A DNA stretch of 64,000 nucleotides from Chitinophagaceae bacterium. GTDB lineage: Bacteria > Bacteroidota > Bacteroidia > Chitinophagales > Chitinophagaceae. Numbering within the stretch: the stretch's first letter is position 1; every line of letters begins with the position of its first letter. This document shows positions 26,791-34,356 of this stretch, one piece after another. The notes beneath the pieces are model-generated. The model searched no databases, was not told the DNA's origin, and saw nothing but the letters and a program-made list of their open reading frames with translations. The translations under genes were made by a program, and so were the position numbers. The stretch spans positions 202,451-266,450 of the forward strand of contig JADKAZ010000004.1 of the NCBI GenBank assembly GCA_016719015.1. The letters are read 5' to 3'.

Positions 26791-27722
26791 TCAGTGCCTG
26801 TAATAAATTTCAGGTTCCGCTGAATACCTTTGAATTTACTTCGCCGTAATGGGGAGTCCTTAAAAATCTTTTGGAAACTTTCTTCCGTCATAATTTCCCA
26901 TTCCTGGCTGGACAGGTTTAAAATTTCAGGTACAGGGGTGAAATTTATTTCATTATTGGGTTTACTAAACCGGTTCCAGGGACAAACATCCTGGCAGGTA
27001 TCACAACCAAACATCCAGTTGTCAAATTTTCCTTTCATCTCACCGGGTATCAGCATCTCTTTGAGTTCAATGGTGAAATAAGAAATACACTTGCTGCCAT
27101 CAACCACTTTCCCCGGCAGGATAGCATTAGTTGGACAAGCGTCAATACATTTGGTGCAGGTGCCACAAAAATCTTTTGCAAATGGATCATCGTATTGTAA
27201 TGACAGGTCGGTTATCAAGGTGGCAATAAAATAATATGAGCCACTTTGTTTGTTAATCAGGTTGCCATTCTTGCCCACCCAGCCTAATCCGCTCCGTTGT
27301 GCCCAGGTACGTTCCAGTACGGGTGCACTGTCAACAAAACCCCTTCCATGTATTTCTCCCACTGTTTCTTTAATGCATGCAATCAATTCATTTAATTGTT
27401 TTCGTATTACTTCATGATAGTCTTTTCCAAAAGCATACTTGGAAATTTTGGGAGTGCCGGGTTGTTGGTGTGCAGCCGGATAATAATTTTTTAAAAGCGT
27501 AATAACTGATTTGGCACCCGGCACCAATTTGGCAGGGTCAACCCGCATATCAAAATATTTTTCCATGTAATGCATACTGCCATGCATTCCTTTCTGCAGC
27601 CAATGTTCCAGCCTGGCTGCATCATCATCAAGCTTTTGTGCACGGGCAATACCACAGAAGTCAAATCCCAGCCGGGATGCTGTATTTTTTATAAAACGGG
27701 TATTTTCCTCCAGTGATTTCAA
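26787..27722 (-). CDS. queG: Epoxyqueuosine reductase
   Basis: 311 residues. Two 4Fe-4S clusters of the QueG type are seen: CGTCTKCIDACP and CDTCQDVCPWNRF. The N-terminal cobalamin-binding part has GFDFCGIARAQKLDDDAARLE and DMRVDPAKLVPGAKSVI. In the family it reduces epoxyqueuosine to queuosine at tRNA wobble position 34, using cobalamin. The TKEEK-like C-terminal extension seen in some members is short here. It is transcribed alone. Confidence 0.95.
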   Translation of the reverse strand: MKSLEENTRFIKNTASRLGFDFCGIARAQKLDDDAARLEHWLQKGMHGSMHYMEKYFDMRVDPAKLVPGAKSVITLLKNYYPAAHQQPGTPKISKYAFGKDYHEVIRKQLNELIACIKETVGEIHGRGFVDSAPVLERTWAQRSGLGWVGKNGNLINKQSGSYYFIATLITDLSLQYDDPFAKDFCGTCTKCIDACPTNAILPGKVVDGSKCISYFTIELKEMLIPGEMKGKFDNWMFGCDTCQDVCPWNRFSKPNNEINFTPVPEILNLSSQEWEIMTEESFQKIFKDSPLRRSKFKGIQRNLKFITGTD

Positions 27723-27836
27723 GATTTGTTATTGTTTTTTAAGCAGGTAGTTGTTTTATATCCGCTACTTTCTGGCAGTTTGATATATTTTTTGTAAAAT
27801 TGGATATAATCTCCATTCACCTTACCAATTAACTGC

Positions 27837-29852
27837 ATGAAAAGAAGTTTTTTTTTCTGCATACTTTTTTTCTTAACCGCTGCCACCACTACTGCGCAGG
27901 ATAAACTTAAGATAAAATTCGGCAGCGTAACTGCTGATGATTTTAAAACAACAGTTTACCCGATAGATAGTAATGCTACAGCCATTATTGTGGCGGACAT
28001 CGGCTCCACAGAAATTATAGGTAATACCAAAGGTTCCTTCTCACTTTTATTCAATAATTACCGACGGGCACATATTCTGAATAAAAACGGGTACAATATC
28101 GGAGATGTCCAGATCAGCCTCTATACAAATGGTGAATCAGAAGAAGAGCTGGAAAACCTGAAAGCCGTTACCTACAACCTGGAGAATGGAAAAGTGGTGC
28201 AAACAAAACTCGAAATAAAGTCGGCTGTATTCAAAGACAAGGTTAGTAAGAACCTTGTTGTGAAAAAATTTACTTTCCCCAATATAAAAGCCGGTTCTAT
28301 TATAGAGTATGAGTATAAGATAAAGTCGGACTTCATTTTCAATTTGCAGCCGTGGGATTTCCAGGGAGAGTTTCCCCGTCTCTGGAGTGAGTACAATTTT
28401 GCCATGCCCAGCTTTTATAATTATGTTACGTTGTCGCAAGGATATCATCCTTTTGCAATAAAGACTTCATCAACCAGCAGGAGTAGTTTTAATATGGCCG
28501 ATATCAGGGGTTCAGGCGCAACAGAAAGAGTAGATTTCAATGCTAACGTAGTGGATTACCGGTGGGTGATGAAGGATGTTCCCTCCCTCAAAGAAGAAAG
28601 CTATACTTCTACTTTGCGCAATCATATTTCAAGAATAGAATTTCAACTGGCATCTATTGGTGAACCATTTACACCCCGCCAGGTAATGAGTAGCTGGAAA
28701 ATGGCTGCAAAAGATTTACTGGAGGATGAAGATTTTGGCGAACAGTTAAGCAAGGATAATGGCTGGTTGAATGAGGTGATGCCACTGGCATTGCGGGGTG
28801 CCACCAACGTACTGGCAAAGGCAAAAAATATTTACGAATGGGTGAGGGATAATTTTACCTGTACCAACTACAACCGTAAATATCTTGAACAACCGTTAAA
28901 AAATGTATTAAAAAACAGGAATGGTAACGTTGCTGAAATTAATCTTTTAATGACCGCCATGTTACGTAAGGCAAATATCCAGGCCGATCCTGTTATCCTC
29001 AGCACCCGTTCACATGGATATACACATTCAGCCTATCCATTGATGGACAGGTACAATTATGTAATATGCCGGACAGAAGCGGAGAGTAAAGAGTTTTTCC
29101 TGGATGCCTGTGAACCTGGTATGGGTTTTGGCAAACTGGATTACAAATGTTATAACGGCTCCTCCCGCATCATTAATTCAATGGCGGAAGAAATATATTT
29201 GAATGCTTCTTCACTTAAAGAAGTTACAAATACTATTGTGTTTGTCATTAACGATGAACAGGGAAATTCTATCGGCAGCTTTCAGCAAACACCCGGTTAC
29301 CTCGAATCATCCCGGTTCCGGAAACTTGCTAAAGAAAAGGGAAAGGAACAGGTATTCAGCGAGTTTCAAAAAGCAGCAGGAGAGGATATAAAAGTGAGTA
29401 ATACAAAAATTGACTCCTTGTTCAATTATGATGAACCGGTTAAAGTTTCTTTTGATATTGATTTTATTAATAATAAAGAAGATATCATTTACTTCAACCC
29501 GATGCTGGGAGAGGGCTTTAAAGAAAACCCTTTTAAATCAGCGGAACGTTTTTATCCCGTAGAAATGCCTTACACGATGGATGAAACATATAACCTGCAA
29601 ATGGAAGTGCCCACGGGGTATGTAGTGGATGAATTACCCAAAGGAGCAGTGGTAAAATTCAACGAAGCTGAAGATGCCATTTTTGAATACCGGTTATCCT
29701 TGTCGGACGGTAATATATCTTTCCGGTCACGGCTCGTTATAAAGAAAGCTTATTTTCTGCCAGAAGAATATGAAGTGCTGCGGGAATTTTTTGCTTTGAT
29801 TGTAAAAAAGCAAAGCGAACAGATTGTGTTTAAAAAGAAAGCAACTCCATGA
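27837..29852 (+). CDS. DUF3857 domain protein with degenerate transglutaminase-like domain
   Basis: 671 residues with a signal peptide (FFLTAATTTAQDK). Residues ~60-230 have the DUF3857 pattern (SFSLLFNNYRRAHILNKNGYN); residues ~330-440 correspond to the transglutaminase-like domain (AKNIYEWVRDNFTCTNYNRKYL) but the active-site GDC is replaced by G-N-V (Gly363-Asn364-Val365), and no acting Cys is seen there, so catalysis is unlikely. The His position is also changed. It overlaps the next gene by 4 bases (ATGA) and is its paralogue, so the two are translationally coupled. Confidence 0.88.
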   Translation: MKRSFFFCILFFLTAATTTAQDKLKIKFGSVTADDFKTTVYPIDSNATAIIVADIGSTEIIGNTKGSFSLLFNNYRRAHILNKNGYNIGDVQISLYTNGESEEELENLKAVTYNLENGKVVQTKLEIKSAVFKDKVSKNLVVKKFTFPNIKAGSIIEYEYKIKSDFIFNLQPWDFQGEFPRLWSEYNFAMPSFYNYVTLSQGYHPFAIKTSSTSRSSFNMADIRGSGATERVDFNANVVDYRWVMKDVPSLKEESYTSTLRNHISRIEFQLASIGEPFTPRQVMSSWKMAAKDLLEDEDFGEQLSKDNGWLNEVMPLALRGATNVLAKAKNIYEWVRDNFTCTNYNRKYLEQPLKNVLKNRNGNVAEINLLMTAMLRKANIQADPVILSTRSHGYTHSAYPLMDRYNYVICRTEAESKEFFLDACEPGMGFGKLDYKCYNGSSRIINSMAEEIYLNASSLKEVTNTIVFVINDEQGNSIGSFQQTPGYLESSRFRKLAKEKGKEQVFSEFQKAAGEDIKVSNTKIDSLFNYDEPVKVSFDIDFINNKEDIIYFNPMLGEGFKENPFKSAERFYPVEMPYTMDETYNLQMEVPTGYVVDELPKGAVVKFNEAEDAIFEYRLSLSDGNISFRSRLVIKKAYFLPEEYEVLREFFALIVKKQSEQIVFKKKATP

Positions 29853-31777
29853 GTAAAAGAAAGCTGACTGTTTTTTGGGTCTTTCTTTTTTTTAACGGCT
29901 CACTTATAGCCGCTGATGGCAGTTATGCAGTGGCGAACATTCCTGCGGCATTATTAAAAAATGCAAATGTGGTTAAAAGAGTGGGGGAAACAAGGTATGA
30001 AGTAAGTTCTTATACAAAAATGAAAGTGTATAAGAAAGAAGTCCTTACCATACTGAATGAAAATGGCGATGAATTTGCAGGACTCTTCGAGTTTTATGAT
30101 AAGTTCCGATCCATTAAATCAATTGAAGGGAAAATATATGACGCATCAGGAAAGGAGGTCAAATCATTAAAGCCCCGTGATATTGAAGACCGTAGTGCCG
30201 TTAGTGAGATCAGCCTGATGGAAGACAGCCGGGTAAAGATCCATCACTTTTATCATCGTATCTATCCTTACACAGTGGAGTATGAGGTAGTCATGGAATT
30301 TACAACAACTTTCATATTCCCCTCCTGGTTTCCGCAACCTGCAGAAAAATACGCCATAGAAAAAAGCAATATAACAGTGTCTGTACCTGACTGGTTTAGT
30401 TTCAGGTATAGAACATTTAATTACACCGGTGATCCATCAGTTGTACCTGCAAAAGAAGGCAAGTCATACAGCTGGCAAATAAATAACCTACAGGCAATTC
30501 TTATGGAGTATGCTGCTCCTGAATGGCCCAATCTTACTACCTGTATTTATTTCAGCCCCGATCAATTTGAATGTGGAGGATACAAAGGGTCAATGGCTTC
30601 GTGGAATGAACTGGGGCAGTTTCAATTGTTACTCAACCAGGGACGGGATAAACTACCCGATGCTGTAAAGCAAAAAGTGCATCAGCTTACAGATGGTATT
30701 GCAGAACCAAGGGAGAAGATCAGGATATTGTATGAATACCTGCAAAAAAATACACGGTATGTAAGTATCCAGTTGGGTATTGGCGGGCTGCAACCTTTTG
30801 ATGCAGCCTATGTGACTGCAAAAGCCTATGGCGATTGTAAAGCACTTAGCAATTATATGTTTGCATTGCTGAAAGAAGCAAATATAAAATCATGCTACAC
30901 GCAGATAAAATCCGGTGAAGGCAAGTATTTTTTTCTTTCCGATTTTCCCAGCGATCAGTTCAATCATATTATTCTTTGTGTGCCGTTGCCAAAAGATACT
31001 GTTTGGCTGGAATGTACCAGCCAGACTCTGCCAACGGGTTATCTCAGCGGGTTTACAAGTAACCGTCCTGCATTAGTGGTAGATGAAAACGGGGGTCGTC
31101 TTATTCGTACTCCCCATTATGGTATTACAGATAATCTTCAACAGCGGAATATTAAAGCCACACTGAATGAAGAAGGTACATTACTGGTAAATGCCAGAAC
31201 AAGGTATGGTGGTTTACAGCAAGATGATATTCATGGACTCATCAATAACCTGTCGAAAGATAAAGTAAAAGAATACCTGCATGAGCAACTGGACTTTGCT
31301 ACTTATGATATCAGCAAGTTTAATTATGTTGAAAATAAAGCTGCAATGCCCGCCATTGTTGAAACTTTAGATATAATAGTTACAAATTATGCCACCATCA
31401 CCGGCAAACGGCTCTTTATTGTTCCGAATGTAATGACAAGAACCGGGCGGAAGCTAACACCAGATGACGACAGAAAATATGATATCGTTTTTACTTTAGA
31501 TTACCGGGATGTGGATTCCGTTGAAATTGAAATTCCTGCAGGCTTCAGTCCCGAATCGATGCCACAGGATGTGACGATCAGTAATAAATTCGGCAAATAC
31601 AATTGCGCTGTAAAATTATCAGGTAATAAATTATTATACTATCGTAGTATTGAACGCTACAGCGGCCGCTTCCCGGCAAAAGAATATAACGACCTGGTGA
31701 AGTTTCAGGAAGTCACCTACAAAGCAGACAGGAATAAAGTAGTACTGGTAAAACAAGAAACTACAAAAGGATTTTAA
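29849..31777 (+). CDS. DUF3857 and transglutaminase-like domain protein
   Basis: 642 residues with a signal peptide. Domain order: DUF3857 (~residues 40-220, VYKKEVLTILNENGDE), transglutaminase-like (~265-400) with the catalytic motif YGDCKALS containing Cys330 and a downstream FNHII, then a C-terminal DUF3858-like beta domain. A secreted or periplasmic enzyme is expected; substrate unknown. The motif is intact, unlike that of the upstream paralogue, with which it overlaps by 4 bases. Confidence 0.9.
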   Translation: MSKRKLTVFWVFLFFNGSLIAADGSYAVANIPAALLKNANVVKRVGETRYEVSSYTKMKVYKKEVLTILNENGDEFAGLFEFYDKFRSIKSIEGKIYDASGKEVKSLKPRDIEDRSAVSEISLMEDSRVKIHHFYHRIYPYTVEYEVVMEFTTTFIFPSWFPQPAEKYAIEKSNITVSVPDWFSFRYRTFNYTGDPSVVPAKEGKSYSWQINNLQAILMEYAAPEWPNLTTCIYFSPDQFECGGYKGSMASWNELGQFQLLLNQGRDKLPDAVKQKVHQLTDGIAEPREKIRILYEYLQKNTRYVSIQLGIGGLQPFDAAYVTAKAYGDCKALSNYMFALLKEANIKSCYTQIKSGEGKYFFLSDFPSDQFNHIILCVPLPKDTVWLECTSQTLPTGYLSGFTSNRPALVVDENGGRLIRTPHYGITDNLQQRNIKATLNEEGTLLVNARTRYGGLQQDDIHGLINNLSKDKVKEYLHEQLDFATYDISKFNYVENKAAMPAIVETLDIIVTNYATITGKRLFIVPNVMTRTGRKLTPDDDRKYDIVFTLDYRDVDSVEIEIPAGFSPESMPQDVTISNKFGKYNCAVKLSGNKLLYYRSIERYSGRFPAKEYNDLVKFQEVTYKADRNKVVLVKQETTKGF

Positions 31778-31786
31778 ACGCCATCT

Positions 31787-32128
31787 TTATTTGTCTTCCA
31801 AATGGAGCCGGTGAAAAATACGATGAACAGCTGGCGCAAGTATTACACCAACATTAGTGATAAAAACAACGCCACTAAATAATGCATAAGCGGAGGAAAA
31901 TATTTTCCCGCCAACTGTTTCAATTTCTATCACCGGTCCCATACCACTTAATATCATGGCAGCATTATGGATGGAATCTATCCAGGATGCATTAGCCAGG
32001 TAGTGATAGCCTGTAATGCCTATCAGCAGACATATCGCCATTATCATTAATGCTATGACAATGTTTCTTACTACCCGCTGGTAGAAAGTTGCTTTAGAGG
32101 CAAGCGGTTGTTTGCGGTGTTCGTACAT
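31787..32128 (-). CDS. Small two-helix membrane protein, ion-channel-like
   Basis: 113 residues with two hydrophobic helices (ALMIMAICLLIGITGYHYLA and FSSAYALFSGVVFITNVGVIL) separated by a short loop SGMGPVIEIETVGGK. The order TM-pore-like loop-TM resembles a simple potassium-channel subunit, but the canonical TVGYG filter is not present (ETVGGK only), so the channel idea is tentative. It converges on the preceding transglutaminase gene. Confidence 0.6.
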   Translation of the reverse strand: MYEHRKQPLASKATFYQRVVRNIVIALMIMAICLLIGITGYHYLANASWIDSIHNAAMILSGMGPVIEIETVGGKIFSSAYALFSGVVFITNVGVILAPAVHRIFHRLHLEDK

Positions 32129-32190
32129 AAAAAAGTTTGATAACTAAAGTTACCAAACCTTCTGTAGTAAAATAGTTTATTACTTGTTGC

Positions 32191-33057
32191 TTACAGGACC
32201 GGGGAAATCTTTATCGAAGTAGTTGTTGTACCGCTGCTAGGTAGTGACATTCCGGCAATTTCTGTGCTAATGATAGACTCCATTACAGTTGTTCTTGCCA
32301 GTATCAGACCTGTCTTCATATCCAGTTGAAGTTGTGATTTTATCACATTGTTGGCTGCACTTACCATTTCCATTTCCATTTGTATCATTGCTACAGATGT
32401 TACCTGTGTTCCTTTATACTCAATTTCCGCAATTCCATTTTCAATTGCGGTTATCGTATAAGTACCGGTCTCATGGGACTCGTATTTTTCTTTTTTTACT
32501 ATAATGGAATCTATAAAACTTTCACCGGCTTTTAATTCCCTGCCAATCAGGGCCGGTATAAATAAGTCGGTTACCGGCTCCTGGCCACTGCCGGGAACAC
32601 CCATGGCATTTCCTATTGAACCATCTTCCATTACTTCTCTTTTAATAATAGTGCCTTTAGCATCAAGCGTAAATGTAATTGCTTTATTTATTTTTTTTGA
32701 AAGTGTATCTGCCAGTGGTCCTTCGTTATCTTTTTTGTCGCTATCGAAACTTGCATTTTGCCCCATCATGCTTGCATCAAAACGCATTTTTGTAATGGTG
32801 CGTTGAAGATCGATACCATCCGGTCCCGTACCCAGAATCTCATACAGGGTGGTGCTTTTTGATTCAGTAGTGCCGTCCATCGTTTGCCCCATAACTGTTG
32901 CAGAAGTATTTCCTTTTACGAGTGTTTCCACATAGAATTTTTGTCCCTGTTGCACACCTAATTTAGTTAATTGCGCAAAACTGTTTTCCGATAGTGAAAG
33001 AATAGAAATCAGGCCCAGTAGTTTGAAAGATTGGATATACAAGATTTTTATTTTCAT
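32191..33057 (-). CDS. Secreted beta-rich protein (DUF6263-like)
   Basis: 288 residues from ATG 33057 (MKIKILYIQSFKLLGLISIL), which provides a signal peptide; the frame opens earlier at 33102 but that part overlaps the serine hydrolase stop region. The sequence is rich in Thr/Ser/Gly and alternating strands (FYVETLVKGNTSATVMGQTMDG) with a C-terminal segment QLQLDMKTGLILARTTVMES. I think it belongs to a Bacteroidota secreted family of unknown function; the DUF number is a guess. Confidence 0.65.
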   Translation of the reverse strand: MKIKILYIQSFKLLGLISILSLSENSFAQLTKLGVQQGQKFYVETLVKGNTSATVMGQTMDGTTESKSTTLYEILGTGPDGIDLQRTITKMRFDASMMGQNASFDSDKKDNEGPLADTLSKKINKAITFTLDAKGTIIKREVMEDGSIGNAMGVPGSGQEPVTDLFIPALIGRELKAGESFIDSIIVKKEKYESHETGTYTITAIENGIAEIEYKGTQVTSVAMIQMEMEMVSAANNVIKSQLQLDMKTGLILARTTVMESIISTEIAGMSLPSSGTTTTSIKISPVL

Positions 33058-33092
33058 ATCGAAATTATAAGCAGGATAGAATATGGAGGCTT

Positions 33093-34217
33093 TTAATGAC
33101 AAGCTGTTGGAAATTGTTCGTCAACTATTTTTTTAAGCTGGCGATGTGCATCGGCTCTTTCCTCACCCAGCAAGTTTTTTACAAAAATGATATAAGCATA
33201 CCCCCGGCAATAATCGATCATCGGCCAGGTACCAAAAAGACCGGGAGATGCCAGGCTTGTTGCAACAGAAATTTCCCGGGTACGGGATTCAGGTAGAGGA
33301 GGCACTGCTGTCATACTTTTTTTAGTTCCCGCATCAATAGTGCTGTCTTTATAAGCGATTACCCAGCTGCCAGACGCATACAAATATCCTTCTGCCGATT
33401 TAGGAGCATACATTATTTGGACAGTTTTATTCTGTACTTTCCTCATTTCATTCACGGAGTTCTCACTGAGTATCTGCACACCATTATGCTTTCCGTTATT
33501 CAGCAGCATTACTAAGAATTTCATATAGTCATCGGCTGTTGATTTCGCCCCGCCCGATGGATTTACCGGTCCTCCGGTTAGTTCTGCAAAAGTTGTCTTT
33601 GTCATTCCTAACGGTATGAAAAGTTTTGATTTTATCAGTACATCAAATTTTTTCTTACTGATAACTTCCAGCACCCGGCCTGCAATATTCAACCCCACAT
33701 TTCCATACCAGAAATCGGTGCCGGGATTAGCCCTGATATCCCTTGCTGCAAATGCATTCACTTCTTCTTCCAGCGAAGACAATTTTCTTCGTTCCAGGAT
33801 TCTTCTTAAAAATTTATCATCATCCTGTATACCCGTCATGTGGCTAAGGCAATGACGGATGGTAATATAGTTCTTAAAATATTTTTCAAACTCCGGCAAA
33901 TACTTCACTACTTTATCATCGAGTGATAATTTTCCTTCATCCACAAACTGCATCACTAATGCTGCCGTCAGCCATTTACTGCAACTGGCAATAGGTGCCT
34001 GTGTCTTACTATTAAACCCACCCATTTCTTTCTTATACACCAATGAATCGCCTTTCCAGATCATCGCCACCACATTATCACCCAGCAGTTTTTGTTTGGC
34101 CTGTAATTCGGCATCCAGTTTGGACCATTCGTATTGGGCTTTGGCGGGCTGCAACAATAGCAGAAAACTTGCTACCGACAAGACTTTCAGGCAGATGGAA
34201 CTAACTTTATATGACAT
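33093..34217 (-). CDS. Serine hydrolase, beta-lactamase class C-like
   Basis: 374 residues from ATG 34217, with a signal peptide ending at AKAQ. The class C motif SxxK is Ser78-Cys-Ser-Lys81, and YGNVG gives the tyrosine of the YxN pair. It should be a periplasmic penicillin-binding-protein-like enzyme (esterase, DD-peptidase or beta-lactamase); the actual activity is not determined. The leader in front of the start carries a CCCCTTTAGGGG element like that upstream of clpB. Confidence 0.9.
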   Translation of the reverse strand: MSYKVSSICLKVLSVASFLLLLQPAKAQYEWSKLDAELQAKQKLLGDNVVAMIWKGDSLVYKKEMGGFNSKTQAPIASCSKWLTAALVMQFVDEGKLSLDDKVVKYLPEFEKYFKNYITIRHCLSHMTGIQDDDKFLRRILERRKLSSLEEEVNAFAARDIRANPGTDFWYGNVGLNIAGRVLEVISKKKFDVLIKSKLFIPLGMTKTTFAELTGGPVNPSGGAKSTADDYMKFLVMLLNNGKHNGVQILSENSVNEMRKVQNKTVQIMYAPKSAEGYLYASGSWVIAYKDSTIDAGTKKSMTAVPPLPESRTREISVATSLASPGLFGTWPMIDYCRGYAYIIFVKNLLGEERADAHRQLKKIVDEQFPTACH

Positions 34218-34223
34218 AGTTAC

Positions 34224-34245
34224 ACCCCCTGACCCCCTAAAGGGG
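34224..34245 (-). repeat. CCCCTTTAGGGG leader element, copy in front of the serine hydrolase
   Basis: On the minus strand it reads CCCCTTTAGGGGG-TC-AGGGGGT and ends 6 bases before the ATG at 34217. It contains the palindrome CCCCTTTAGGGG (strong hairpin). The same block in the same orientation precedes clpB on the plus strand. Confidence 0.65.
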
Positions 34246-34333
34246 AGAAGAACGATTTTTGCTGATTGCATTGGGCATTTATTTATCATTTAGCTACGAA
34301 TTAGAAAATAAATTTACTAACTAAAAAGCTAAT

Positions 34334-34354
34334 CCCCCTTTAGGGGATAGGGGT
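34334..34354 (+). repeat. CCCCTTTAGGGG leader element, copy in front of clpB
   Basis: Reads CCCCCTTTAGGGG-AT-AGGGGT and ends 2 bases before the ATG at 34357. With the copy at 34224-34245 it forms an inverted pair flanking the divergent intergenic region; relative to each gene both have the same orientation. Confidence 0.65.
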
Positions 34355-34356
34355 AT

